From IMG/VR virus record IMGVR_UViG_3300044731_001095, positions 1 to 29,232 of that record: a stretch of 29,232 nucleotides of DNA. One strand, 5' to 3'. This DNA comes from a virus. The notes under the pieces are model-generated. The model saw only the letters and a list, made by a program, of their open reading frames with translations. It was not told where the DNA came from and made no database searches. The translations under genes were made by a program, and so were the position numbers. The first letter of the stretch is position 1; every line of letters starts with the position of its first letter. Positions 8,105 through 16,029 of this stretch are shown one piece after another.

Positions 8105-8470
8105 TTAGTTGCCGGGAAGGAGCGGGATAACCTCGATGAGGTCTCCGTCCGCTGTGGCTGCTTCGATTGCTCGGAAGCTTGCCGTGTTGGAGCTGACAGA
8201 GGTGGGCGACAGCTTGCCGCTTGCGCCTCCGTAACAAACGGCACCTGCCGTAATTGCTCCATTAGCCGTCACCTCGAAGGTTCCGGGTGCCGTGAGCAAC
8301 TTAACCGTGACAGAATCGCCGCTTGCGCAGTCCTGTGTCACAACGCCGATTGTCACGCCATTAACGGCGGTCGCGAGATCAACCCCGCCCGAGCTGTTCA
8401 ACATTACTCGCTGGCCTTTTACGGCGGCGAACGACGCGATGAAGGATCGAAATCCAGTGTTGTTTTCCAT
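8105..8470 (-). CDS. Head decoration / capsid-stabilising protein (DUF2190-like)
   Basis: A 121-residue Gly/Ala/Val/Thr-rich protein with the pattern of small capsid-stabilising proteins: RVMLNSSGGVDLATAVNGVT, then IGVVTQDCASGDSVTVKLL, then ANGAITAGAVCYGGASGKL. It lies between scaffold and major capsid genes, like lambda D between Nu3 and E. It probably binds the outside of the expanded capsid. The stop of the previous gene is 1 nt upstream and there is no SD. Confidence 0.8.
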   Translation of the reverse strand: MENNTGFRSFIASFAAVKGQRVMLNSSGGVDLATAVNGVTIGVVTQDCASGDSVTVKLLTAPGTFEVTANGAITAGAVCYGGASGKLSPTSVSSNTASFRAIEAATADGDLIEVIPLLPGN

Positions 8471-8471
8471 T

Positions 8472-8930
8472 TTAGAGCTTTGTGAAGATCCCAGAGGCGC
8501 TAAGTTCAGCGCGGTGAAGGTCAGGGTGTTTTTCTATGGCGAGGCGTGTTGCCTCTGCTCGGGTTTTTCCGGTTGCCATGTACTCGGAAACCTTTTCCGA
8601 GAAGTTGGTTGTCTTGGCTTTACCAGCGGCAGAAGAAGCCGAGACGGAGACGGAAGATGTATTCTTGAGAAGCTCGGCCATCGCCTCTTGCTTCGCGGAG
8701 AACTCGGTGAGCTTCGCGAGGATCGCAGACATCGCCGTTGGCTCGTCGTCCGCTTCCAGCTTGGTCTTTTCCTGCCCTGCGCCTTCGGCTTCGATTGCTG
8801 CCTTAATCAGCTTTTCGAGCGCCTCAACGCGGGCGGTAAGTGCGTCGATACCGGCAGCGTCTGCCAGCTCAGTTGTCTCCTCGTCTTTGGGAGACTTTTC
8901 CTTTTCGAGGGTGGGGTCGGGTTTGGACAT
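8472..8930 (-). CDS. Scaffold protein from an internal start
   Basis: The ATG at 8930 (Met161 of the protease gene) would give a 152-residue scaffold alone, starting MSKPDPTLEKEKSP. Support comes from three facts: the protease domain ends just before it, AAGTTGACA ends 14 nt before it as it does before the full-length ATG, and nested scaffold genes of this kind are well known in lambda-like phages. An AGGG lies 3 nt before the ATG. The motif here also encodes in-frame Glu-Val-Asp-Lys, so it must satisfy both roles. Confidence 0.65.
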   Translation of the reverse strand: MSKPDPTLEKEKSPKDEETTELADAAGIDALTARVEALEKLIKAAIEAEGAGQEKTKLEADDEPTAMSAILAKLTEFSAKQEAMAELLKNTSSVSVSASSAAGKAKTTNFSEKVSEYMATGKTRAEATRLAIEKHPDLHRAELSASGIFTKL

Positions 8931-9410
8931 ATCCCTGTCCGCCTTGTCAACTTCCTCGAATAAGCCACCGGGGTTCGCTGCCGGATCTGCCACTAAGTCA
9001 ACTGATCGGATTTTCGTGCAACGCGCTTTATTCCCCTCCGGCTCACCCTGGAACGAAACGGAAAGCCCGAACGTGTCTGGCATTTTCTCGGCCAGCTCCA
9101 AAACGTGCTCTCGTCCCTGAGCTGTCGAAAGAAGATGGAAGTCCCCAATGAGCTTCTTCCCTTCAACCCGAAAATCTTTAATTACCCCGAGGATTTCAGA
9201 GACTCCGCCCTTATGTTCCGCTTTTACCTTAACCCCGCTGGAAAACGTAGTGGAAGAAGCCTTTAGCTGCGCGAGTGTCTTTGCGTCAACGATGAGATCG
9301 TGACCGAGAGCCGGGCCTTCAGTGATGACAGAAACACCAAAGATAACGCCCGCCTCACGGTCAATGTGACTGGAAGCGAGAGTCTCAGAAAAGCAGGTAA
9401 CACGGCCCAT
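8472..9410 (-). CDS. Prohead protease with C-terminal scaffold domain
   Basis: A 312-residue protein. The first 150 residues look like a prohead serine protease: GVSVITEGPALGHDLIVD, then AEHKGG (His66 as likely catalytic His), then GLSVSF (Ser117 as likely nucleophile), then RSVDLVADPAANPGG, the usual end of the protease domain. From Met161 the protein becomes acidic and coiled-coil (LTARVEALEKLIKAAIEAEG) and ends in a basic helical tail (KTRAEATRLAIEKHP), as expected of an internal scaffold with a capsid-binding C-terminus. This mirrors lambda C/Nu3. The ATG at 9410 lacks an SD but AAGTTGACA ends 14 nt before it. The capsid genes follow. Confidence 0.86.
   Translation of the reverse strand: MGRVTCFSETLASSHIDREAGVIFGVSVITEGPALGHDLIVDAKTLAQLKASSTTFSSGVKVKAEHKGGVSEILGVIKDFRVEGKKLIGDFHLLSTAQGREHVLELAEKMPDTFGLSVSFQGEPEGNKARCTKIRSVDLVADPAANPGGLFEEVDKADRDMSKPDPTLEKEKSPKDEETTELADAAGIDALTARVEALEKLIKAAIEAEGAGQEKTKLEADDEPTAMSAILAKLTEFSAKQEAMAELLKNTSSVSVSASSAAGKAKTTNFSEKVSEYMATGKTRAEATRLAIEKHPDLHRAELSASGIFTKL
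8945..8953 (-). repeat. AAGTTGACA start-proximal motif, copy 2 (inside protease gene)
   Basis: Exact copy inside the protease-scaffold coding sequence, 14 nt before the in-frame internal ATG of the scaffold. Confidence 0.75.
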
Positions 9411-9424
9411 GCGTAGGGCCGGAC

Positions 9425-9433
9425 TGTCAACTT
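9425..9433 (-). repeat. AAGTTGACA start-proximal motif, copy 3
   Basis: Exact copy in the 28-nt gap between the minor head gene and the protease gene, 14 nt before the protease ATG. Confidence 0.78.
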
Positions 9434-9438
9434 AGGCG

Positions 9439-11037
9439 CTAAATCCAAACGGGCGGACTTACCCTCTCTTGATCTGCTTTGCGCGCTGTATTTCTTTCGT
9501 TGATCGCTCGCATTGTTTTGTCTGGGTTTGCAATAAGGTAAGCCATTGCCAGCCTCTGCGCTGTCGCGGTTTTTGCAGGGTGGGGGGCCCGCTCTGCGTG
9601 GTACGCGGCGATAGCCGCCGCCTTATAGTCGGCATCCCCATTTGCGGGGATGCTGTTAAGTATCATAACGGCATCAGCTTGCGTGGCCACCATCGCGCGG
9701 CGAATCCCGTCGGGCGTGGTGTCGCTTATCTCCTGCTTTAATGAGTCATTGTGAGCGGTAACCTCGGCCCGTGCCGCCTCAAGCGCAGCCTCGATCTCGG
9801 GGAGAACTTGCGGAGGAATAGCCAACCGCCCAGCATTTGCAACGAATCCGGCTGGTAGCCCTTTTGTCCCGTAGGCGATATTGCCTACAGGTGTACGAAT
9901 CCCATTGATAACTGAATGCACATAAACCTGCTTAGGCCCATCTGTGCGCATATTGCCGTTGCGCATGATTTCATAATCCACCTCCACCTCTACCGCCACG
10001 GGGGTTCCGTTCGTCGATTTCCATTCTGTTTTTTTACTTCTTGGCATCGCCGCTATAACTGGAGCCTCAGGAGCCTTCACTTCCGAAACCTTGGCCCTCG
10101 CTTCCTGTAGTCTTGCGATGGCAGAATCAATACGGGATTCCTTGCGCTCAATCTTCTTTGTGTGCGCTCGAAGAATTTGAAACAAAGACCGCTCTTTTTT
10201 TACTAAAGGAGAACCGTCTCTTGGCGCAAATTTGCCACCTTCCCGCCTTGCGTTGGGATCAAGGGGCCTCGCCTTGGCTGTTTGTTTGGCTGGCTTTGGC
10301 CCGCGCCCGGACAGGTCTTTTTTTGCTCCTGTGATGGCCTGTTTGTAGTGGGCCGAAACGGCTTCAGCTTGCCCCTTGCTTGCAAACCTCCCTGCCTTGC
10401 GAGACACCTTCGATTCGTCCCAAGTTGTGAAATTTGTTACCTTGGCGGCATTCCGCAGCGCGGTGATTCGCAATTGGCTCATAAGGTCTTTCCTCTGGTC
10501 GATGGTGATTGTACTCGGCTTGAACCAGCCGTCCTCGGTCTCTACGTGAACACGGCTCAGCCGGTCTTTCAGAAACCCGAGCGCCCCTGATCCCAGCGTG
10601 TTCCGTTGGACGGCCCCCGCTAAAACTTTACCCGCTGCTGTGCCTGCCGCTTTCTGTGCTGCTGTTGCCCCAGCTTTCTGCGCGACAACGCCAAGGACTT
10701 TGCTTCCGACTGCTGTCGCTGCCTTCGCTGCAATTTTCTGGAAGAATCCGCCGAGGATAACCCCAGCCGCGCCCACGGCCACCTCTGGCAACGCGGCCAC
10801 CGCCGCCGCTCCGACTGCCGTTTCCGCTGCGACTTTCCCAAGCCATGAAACTTTGAGAACCGTTTTCCCGCCGCCCGTCGTCACGCTACCAAGCCCAGGA
10901 ATGGAGCGGGGTTTAGACTCCCCACTGCCAGCTTTGGCTGGTGCTTTGGGTGCTTCCCCACCGCCGCCTTTCGGCGCGAATTTGCCCCCGACGCGCCGGT
11001 GCTTCGATTCATCCCACTCTAAATTCGTAAACCTCAT
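9439..11037 (-). CDS. Unusual minor head protein with repeated KFAP motifs
   Basis: A 532-residue basic protein between portal and protease, where other phages keep minor head or internal virion proteins. It starts FTNLEWDESKHRRVGGKFAPKG (residues 3-24, shown here as WDESKHRRVGGKFAP). Two related copies follow: WDESKVSRKAGRFASKG at about 206-222 and PNARREGGKFAPRDG at about 261-275. Residues about 65-145 form a long Ala/Gly/Val-rich stretch (GAAAVAALPEVAVGAAGVIL) that could be membrane-active. The C-terminal half is a mixed region I do not recognise. WDESKHxRxxGGKFA motifs are known in several phage head proteins near portal/MuF genes. Possibly an internal head or ejection protein. ATGA overlap with portal. 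Confidence 0.75.
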   Translation of the reverse strand: MRFTNLEWDESKHRRVGGKFAPKGGGGEAPKAPAKAGSGESKPRSIPGLGSVTTGGGKTVLKVSWLGKVAAETAVGAAAVAALPEVAVGAAGVILGGFFQKIAAKAATAVGSKVLGVVAQKAGATAAQKAAGTAAGKVLAGAVQRNTLGSGALGFLKDRLSRVHVETEDGWFKPSTITIDQRKDLMSQLRITALRNAAKVTNFTTWDESKVSRKAGRFASKGQAEAVSAHYKQAITGAKKDLSGRGPKPAKQTAKARPLDPNARREGGKFAPRDGSPLVKKERSLFQILRAHTKKIERKESRIDSAIARLQEARAKVSEVKAPEAPVIAAMPRSKKTEWKSTNGTPVAVEVEVDYEIMRNGNMRTDGPKQVYVHSVINGIRTPVGNIAYGTKGLPAGFVANAGRLAIPPQVLPEIEAALEAARAEVTAHNDSLKQEISDTTPDGIRRAMVATQADAVMILNSIPANGDADYKAAAIAAYHAERAPHPAKTATAQRLAMAYLIANPDKTMRAINERNTARKADQERVSPPVWI

Positions 11038-12497
11038 ACGCTCGGTGGTTGCCCTGGTTGCGGAGCCCCTGCTTGCTGGTTTGGGAACCGCTGACTGATT
11101 TCCTCGATTGGAACGCCCATTTCCTCAGCAATTTCCTTAATGCGTTTCCGTTCGCGTCCGAGTTGGAGAAGCTGCTCTTCCCAGTCTTCATTCCGCTCTG
11201 CGTAAATGTCCGACATCGTTCGCGCTCCGGCCTTCCACTCTTCAAGGTTCGATGCCGACTCACGCCCGAGGTCACTGCTAGGCCATGCTGGGAACTGCCA
11301 TTTGCCAGCCTTCCAGTCGGGGCACGAAGGGAGACCGTCGAACGAAATCCCGAACGCTATGACAGCGTTTTTCACACGGTTCAAAAACTTGGAAACGAAT
11401 ATCCGTTGGTAGCGATTGCAAACCCGATTGGCTTGTTGGGAGTCCAGCCGACCAGCAGCACCACCCAGCGCGGAGGAGTCCACGAAGAACCCATAGGAAA
11501 CCCCAAGCGAGAGACACACGTCCCGCTGTAACGCCTGCATGAATCCCGAGAACGTGACAGATGGCCGCTCACTGCGGAACGTCTCCATAGACTCACCGGG
11601 CCGGAGGTAATTCACTTGGCCGAACTGGATCTTTTCCAACGGCAAACCGTCTGCGCCTTTCGGAGAATCCCACGCGGAACCTTCCCCCGCTTCGTTTTTC
11701 ACAACGCCGGTTTGAGCCGCCGCCCATCGAGCCGCGAACCGCTCCGACTGCATCACGTCGCAAATATCGCGAGCGGTATCTATCGCGGAAGCAAAGTGTG
11801 TCGTCCCCCGCGCCTGATCCAATCGCTTAGGGTCAAAGAGGTGGATAAACTGACTGGCGGGAACCTCCACGGGGTCGATATACATCCCCTCCCGCGTCCG
11901 ATTGAATACGCGATATTGGATCGGCGCGCCCGTCTCTTCGTCCGTGGTAATGCCCGCGAGATACGTCTCCCCAATCGAACCTTCGCCGGGTCTCCCAATG
12001 CGGTCAGCCTCAACGTATTGCAGCTTCCACCCTTCCGGAGTTAGGCGCATATTGATTCCGATGTCCCCGTCCCGAATCATCGAGGTGAACGCGAGCGAAA
12101 CGATCGTGTTGAAATCGTGCCTGCCGGTCGAATCTGCGCCCTCACTCCACTCTTCAAAGTACGCCTCATACTTTGCGTTTATGTCCTTATCCGCAGTGCG
12201 AGCCTGATATTTCAGCGACCCGAACGTGTACAGTGCCAGCTTGCCGAGAAGGCCGGTGAGTAGCGGGAAATTCTCTTCAAGCTCGCGAGCCTCCCAAATG
12301 AGCTGCACCCGGTCGCGATTATTCGCGGAAGAGTCTGGAGACTGATTGCCGGAACTCGGCGCAAGTTTCCGCTCCCGTCCGGGTCGTGCTGCGCGGTGGC
12401 TTAACTCGGTCAGCACTTCGCGTGCATGGAGCCGCTTGACTGCCATTCGAGGCGCGACAACCGCCAGCGCGGAGTCAAAAAGATTGGATAGCTTCAT
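11034..12497 (-). CDS. Portal protein (lambda family)
   Basis: A 487-residue protein forming the ring through which DNA enters the head. It follows terminase and a gpW-like gene, as in lambda B. Typical features are the N-terminal ELEENFPLLTGLLGKLALY region, then GDIGINMRLTPEGWKLQYVE with a strand-rich core, the VPASQFIHLFDPKRLDQARG segment before helices with QSERFAARWAAAQTGVVKN, and LSLGVSYGFFVDSSALGG ahead of the long C-terminal helix with ANRVCNRYQRIFVSKFLNRV. The C-terminus ends in Pro/Gln-rich sequence. No SD; the ATG lies 3 nt after the previous stop. Confidence 0.92.
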   Translation of the reverse strand: MKLSNLFDSALAVVAPRMAVKRLHAREVLTELSHRAARPGRERKLAPSSGNQSPDSSANNRDRVQLIWEARELEENFPLLTGLLGKLALYTFGSLKYQARTADKDINAKYEAYFEEWSEGADSTGRHDFNTIVSLAFTSMIRDGDIGINMRLTPEGWKLQYVEADRIGRPGEGSIGETYLAGITTDEETGAPIQYRVFNRTREGMYIDPVEVPASQFIHLFDPKRLDQARGTTHFASAIDTARDICDVMQSERFAARWAAAQTGVVKNEAGEGSAWDSPKGADGLPLEKIQFGQVNYLRPGESMETFRSERPSVTFSGFMQALQRDVCLSLGVSYGFFVDSSALGGAAGRLDSQQANRVCNRYQRIFVSKFLNRVKNAVIAFGISFDGLPSCPDWKAGKWQFPAWPSSDLGRESASNLEEWKAGARTMSDIYAERNEDWEEQLLQLGRERKRIKEIAEEMGVPIEEISQRFPNQQAGAPQPGQPPSV

Positions 12498-12500
12498 GGG

Positions 12501-12731
12501 TTAGCAGGTCGCAAAGGTTCTCCGCCGCACATTCCCCCGCCGTTCGTTCATCGCTTGCGTTGCGCCGTCGAGCTGCGCCGTCAAAAGCGCCATGTCACGC
12601 GACGCGGAAGCGCCACCGGCCCCTGTGGAGCTGAACGGATTGGCGACCTGCTCCTTTAGCCGGGTCAACTCACCTTGCAGTTCGGGCGTGGTGTACGCTC
12701 GGTAGATCGTTAGCCAGCTCGGGTTCGCCAT
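12501..12731 (-). CDS. gpW-like head-tail joining protein candidate
   Basis: A 76-residue protein between large terminase and portal, the exact place of lambda gene W. It starts MANPSWLTIYRAYTTPELQGELTRL, has a helical Leu/Glu/Lys part, a Gly/Ala/Ser loop, then QAMNERRGNVRRRTFATC, like the Arg-rich end of gpW-type proteins. It overlaps the terminase 3' end by 62 nt in another frame, which is long for this compact genome. No later start would preserve the conserved-looking N-terminus. AAGTTGACA ends 16 nt before its ATG, supporting the chosen start. Confidence 0.7.
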   Translation of the reverse strand: MANPSWLTIYRAYTTPELQGELTRLKEQVANPFSSTGAGGASASRDMALLTAQLDGATQAMNERRGNVRRRTFATC

Positions 12732-14460
12732 TTGCTGCTGTGCGCGGTGTCAACTTTGGAGCCTCTACCTCTGGGAACATGATCCCGGACGCGAGCGCGC
12801 AAACCACCTGCATACATTCCAAGTCCCAAGCGTGGTTATCCTTTCGGATAGGCTCCCAGAGACCTTTCTCGGTCTTCCTCTCCGCGGTCACTTGATCCAT
12901 GTACTCAGGGGGAGCGTCCTCAGCGATCTCCCACGGAGCCGCATCCCCTCGAACGTGAAGCGCAAGGATGTCCTTCACCATCGGATTCGAGTACAGGAAC
13001 AACCGGAGCTTTCGCCGCCCCTGTTCGCGTGTGCCGATACCAGGGTCAACCATCGTATCGACCCACGCCCGGCGAGTCCCTTTCACGTTGTAGTACGGCG
13101 CTCGGTCTCCCTTGAAAGGTTTCCACTTGTACCCAGAGCCGACACAAGCCCGATACACGGCGGGCGCGTCATAGCCCGAATCAATAGCGACATCCTCGTC
13201 GCTGACCCTGAGCGATTCGGCCAATCCTGCGATTTCGTCAAACGATCGGAATTTGCCGAACGCAATCAATCGAGACGCGCCACCCCGAGCCCACGCCCTG
13301 CACACATACCAGAAGTGATCCGCCTGCACGTCAACCGTTAGGAAGCGCCGTTGCTCAATATCCCACGTGGTTTCCAGTGCGAACGATCCTTTGCGTTCTC
13401 CAATCACTGACCAGTCACGTCGGCCTTTCTCCTCGTCCTTCCAGACCTCGGCGCACCGCTTTTGCACGAACTGTTTCAGCGGTTCGAGGTTCCCATTCTT
13501 CGCCTCGGCTTTCGCGTGGAGGAATAGCGTCACCTCCTCAGCCCACGGACACCACCAGACACCAAACGCGGTATAGGTTCGCGAGCGTTTCCCAGAAACA
13601 AAGTTGCCTTCCTCCGCCCGGTACTCGCCACGCAGGGACATTTCGCGCCGGGCTGCTGTGGTGTCGGGCGTGACGTGTCCGCAGTGTGGGCACTCATGCC
13701 GGACGGAGTCCGCGATCCTCGGCCAATCATGCGTGCCGTCCTCCGTCTCCGCCGCATCCCATTTGATATTTGCCCAGAGGTACGGATGCCATTTGCTGCA
13801 CCCTTCGCAGGTTGTCCCCCAGGTGAACTTCTCCCCCGACTCCCACTCCCCATCCATGTCGTGCCCTTGATCCCAGCCTTGCGAGACCAACAGAAGCTTC
13901 TGGTTCCACCTCGAATGAAATCGAGCCCGAGCCTCTGTGATTTTCCCAGTATCCCACCGCCAGACCTCATCACAGAAAACGTAACGAACGCTCTTCTCCT
14001 GCAAGCTGCTCATATTCGCCCCCACCGCGAAAAGCGGCATGTGTGGGAAAATGATCTCAGCCTTTCGTTTCTTGTGCCGGTCTTCCGGGAATAGCTTTGC
14101 CACTGGCACACACGCCTCCAAGACTGGCTTTAGTCGCGTCTCCATCCATTGAGCCGCCGTCTTATCGGTCTGCCCAACGCTCAGCACCGGCCCGCTCTGG
14201 TTCGCCACGATCCACAACAGCGAAAGCTCCAACAGTGTCGTCTTCCCTCCCCCGGTTGGAGACCGTAACACCACCTGTTTCACTGAGTCGTCGCAAATAT
14301 CCTCAATGATGGCGTTAAGCCAAGGCGCTTGGTCGCGATCAAACAGCGTTGACCGGCAGCTATGCGGAAGCCGGGCGTGTTCCTCCAGCCAATCCAATGG
14401 ACTGCCAGCATACGGGGGAGTAACCCCAATGCTCAACCCCTCAAAAACGGGGTGGCTCAT
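12670..14460 (-). CDS. terL: Terminase large subunit (lambda GpA family)
   Basis: A 596-residue DNA packaging motor and nuclease. Walker A is RSPTGGGKTT at about residues 66-75; the Walker B/catalytic Glu is YVFCDEV at about 160-166 (Asp164, Glu165). Two CxxC pairs (CEGC near 218 and CPHC near 256) could bind zinc. The nuclease domain shows LTVDVQAD, then VAIDSGYDA, then NHAWDLE near residue 560, giving the acidic residues. The family (GpA) normally cuts at cos sites, so cos packaging is inferred. ATG overlaps the small subunit stop as ATGA, with GAGGT as a close SD. Confidence 0.95.
   Translation of the reverse strand: MSHPVFEGLSIGVTPPYAGSPLDWLEEHARLPHSCRSTLFDRDQAPWLNAIIEDICDDSVKQVVLRSPTGGGKTTLLELSLLWIVANQSGPVLSVGQTDKTAAQWMETRLKPVLEACVPVAKLFPEDRHKKRKAEIIFPHMPLFAVGANMSSLQEKSVRYVFCDEVWRWDTGKITEARARFHSRWNQKLLLVSQGWDQGHDMDGEWESGEKFTWGTTCEGCSKWHPYLWANIKWDAAETEDGTHDWPRIADSVRHECPHCGHVTPDTTAARREMSLRGEYRAEEGNFVSGKRSRTYTAFGVWWCPWAEEVTLFLHAKAEAKNGNLEPLKQFVQKRCAEVWKDEEKGRRDWSVIGERKGSFALETTWDIEQRRFLTVDVQADHFWYVCRAWARGGASRLIAFGKFRSFDEIAGLAESLRVSDEDVAIDSGYDAPAVYRACVGSGYKWKPFKGDRAPYYNVKGTRRAWVDTMVDPGIGTREQGRRKLRLFLYSNPMVKDILALHVRGDAAPWEIAEDAPPEYMDQVTAERKTEKGLWEPIRKDNHAWDLECMQVVCALASGIMFPEVEAPKLTPRTAANGEPELANDLPSVHHARTAR
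12748..12756 (-). repeat. AAGTTGACA start-proximal motif, copy 4 (inside terminase gene)
   Basis: Exact copy within the terminase large coding sequence (encoding Lys-Leu-Thr), 16 nt before the gpW-like ATG. Confidence 0.72.
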
Positions 14461-15011
14461 ACCTCAGCCAACTCCTTTAGCCTCGAATTCAGCGACAGGA
14501 GCAGCGCAACAATGCGCGCCTTCAGCCTCGATTTCACCCCCGCCTCATCCAGTCCCGCCAGTTGACCGGGCATATCTCCGAGCATTGCCTCCAGCTCAGT
14601 GGAAAACAGCGAACCAACCACTTGGTGAGACTCTCGAACCTCTGCCCGAGAAATCAGCGCGCCTTGAGCCTGCTCCAACTCCAGCGCCTTCAGTTTAATT
14701 TCCAGCCGGAGTTTGTAGAGCTTAGCCGTTTCGAGGTCGCGAGCCTCTCCATCGGGCGCGTCCACCGGTGCAGTCTCAGGCTCCATTGGCCCGACCTCGC
14801 CAGTGATAACTCGAAGCAAACTCAGAAGGTCTTTGTCTCGGAGTTTCTTCCGAACGGACGGGCTTCGGGACGGCTGTTGGTTCTTAAACCACTGCACCAA
14901 CCCCACCGATGAATTGAGCGGAGCCTTCTTCGTTACCCACTCCCGGACATTCCGCTCAGCTACCCCCCAGAACTTTGCGTGTTGTAGTATAAGTTCCCGC
15001 GCATAGGCCAT
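14457..15011 (-). CDS. terS: Terminase small subunit (Nu1-like)
   Basis: A 184-residue DNA-recognition subunit for packaging. The N-terminus contains a short HTH-like segment (FWGVAERNVREWVTKK, about residues 14-29), the style of Nu1 family proteins that read the cos region. The middle is a long charged coiled coil (TAKLYKLRLEIKLKALELEQ, near 95-115) used for oligomerisation and contact with the large subunit. It directly precedes the large subunit with ATGA coupling. The ATG at 15011 has GGGGGA just before it and AAGTTGACA ending 13 nt before it. Confidence 0.88.
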   Translation of the reverse strand: MAYARELILQHAKFWGVAERNVREWVTKKAPLNSSVGLVQWFKNQQPSRSPSVRKKLRDKDLLSLLRVITGEVGPMEPETAPVDAPDGEARDLETAKLYKLRLEIKLKALELEQAQGALISRAEVRESHQVVGSLFSTELEAMLGDMPGQLAGLDEAGVKSRLKARIVALLLSLNSRLKELAEV

Positions 15012-15154
15012 TCCCCCAGCGGTTTGTCAACTTAGCGTCCAGTTTGGATGCTATTGCCCGAAAATTGGCCCATAAGGACTGATCGGCCCCTAGCGGCACC
15101 TGCACTAAGTGCCTGTCGTTAAGGAGACTTCCTGACCGGGGTATCCTCTACCCC
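15012..15154 (-). other. Intergenic region before terminase; candidate cos/pac region
   Basis: A 143-nt stretch without a gene, unusual in this packed genome, directly upstream of terS. It holds a perfect inverted repeat GGGGTA-N5-TACCCC (15138-15154), a short palindrome GCACTTAGTGC near 15103-15113, and AAGTTGACA. In lambda the cos site lies just before Nu1, so this is the natural candidate for the packaging site. I cannot identify a nicking site by eye. Confidence 0.4.
15025..15033 (-). repeat. AAGTTGACA start-proximal motif, copy 5
   Basis: Exact copy in the intergenic region, 13 nt before the terminase small subunit ATG. Confidence 0.78.
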
Positions 15155-15388
15155 TCACGCCTTGTCCGTCTGCCTCCAGCCCGCTGCCTTCTCTTCCTTC
15201 TCGATAGCCCGGTCGAGATACCACCTCGCCTTCTTCATGTCTTCGAGCTTCTTACCCTTGGCGCCACATCGCCAAAGGTACTTGAAAACATTCCCTGTTA
15301 GGAAATCCATGTGCTCAGTGATTGTTATACATTCAATGCCGCTAGGATGCGCCGTGTAGTGGGCTGGATGCTGGACTGGATCGCTCAT
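15155..15388 (-). CDS. DUF3310 family protein
   Basis: A 77-residue protein with the typical pattern: VQHPAHYTAHPSGIECITI near the start, then LTGNVFKYLWRCGAKGK, then DMKKARWYLDRAI. These HPxHY, GNxxKYxxR and ARWYLD elements define DUF3310, common in phage genomes; a T7 relative (gp1.7) is a nucleotide kinase that contains related sequence, so a nucleotide-linked role is possible but not shown. Its ATG overlaps the stop of the upstream HTH protein. It is the last gene before the putative cos region. Confidence 0.85.
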   Translation of the reverse strand: MSDPVQHPAHYTAHPSGIECITITEHMDFLTGNVFKYLWRCGAKGKKLEDMKKARWYLDRAIEKEEKAAGWRQTDKA

Positions 15389-16029
15389 GCCCCCACCTCC
15401 ACCAGTTCAATCCCATTATCCCGCTCAATACAGTTATACGTTTGTTTATTAACAATAACCCGCATCGGTTGCTTATTCCTTAACACCCTGCGCACTGTAG
15501 CGCATTCGCTTGGCAGATTATTTATTGGCATAAACATGTATTTAATATCATTCCCCTCGATTAGCGGCGGGCCTTCCTTGAGTGCCTTACGCCAGTGATT
15601 GCGTTTGTTAAGCTCGGCATACGTCGCGCACGCCTCAGCGGACTTGCTGTGCATATTATCCGGCAAGCTGAGTTTCCTGCGTGCTGCCGTGCTGTGTTTG
15701 CTTATTGCCTGCTTAGTCACACCAGCGGCCCGAGCAGCTTGCGTTATCGAATTGAACCCTATGCGCCCGTGTAAGCCTGACGCGAAAAGCGCACCTAACG
15801 CTTGCGTCTGAAGTGGCCCTTTAATCTCAGCGAGACGGGTGATCGCCTCCGCTGCTATCTCCGACGCTATGGCGTGCGCCTCAGCGTCTACTCGCTGGAG
15901 ATGCCACTCGGCTATCTTGCGCGTCAGCATGGGTTGGAGACTTAGCTCCCCCAGTTCTTCGCGGAGTTTATCGCCAATGGTGTCTAGCTCCTGAGCAATA
16001 TCCGGCCAGCACGAAGGTTCACGGGTCAT
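15385..16029 (-). CDS. Helix-turn-helix protein, possible late regulator
   Basis: A 214-residue protein with an HTH near residues 94-119 (SITQAARAAGVTKQAISKHS, then TAARRKL), similar in style to sigma-70 region 4 or resolvase-type HTHs. Before it lies a helical region (AHAIASEIAAEAITRLAEIK). The C-terminal 70 residues (IEGNDIKYMFMPINNLPSEC, then VNKQTYNCIERDNGIELVEV) are coded by AT-richer DNA than the neighbours. It has its own upstream gap with a promoter-like sequence and comes just before terminase, a good position for a late-gene activator. An alternative is a packaging-related DNA-binding protein. Overlaps DUF3310 gene as ATGA. Confidence 0.75.
   Translation of the reverse strand: MTREPSCWPDIAQELDTIGDKLREELGELSLQPMLTRKIAEWHLQRVDAEAHAIASEIAAEAITRLAEIKGPLQTQALGALFASGLHGRIGFNSITQAARAAGVTKQAISKHSTAARRKLSLPDNMHSKSAEACATYAELNKRNHWRKALKEGPPLIEGNDIKYMFMPINNLPSECATVRRVLRNKQPMRVIVNKQTYNCIERDNGIELVEVGA

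Noticed and set aside
9411-9433. AAGTTGACA as the -35 box of ordinary promoters
   Set aside because: No -10-like hexamer lies 16-18 nt downstream at any of the five start-linked copies; that place is already inside the gene.
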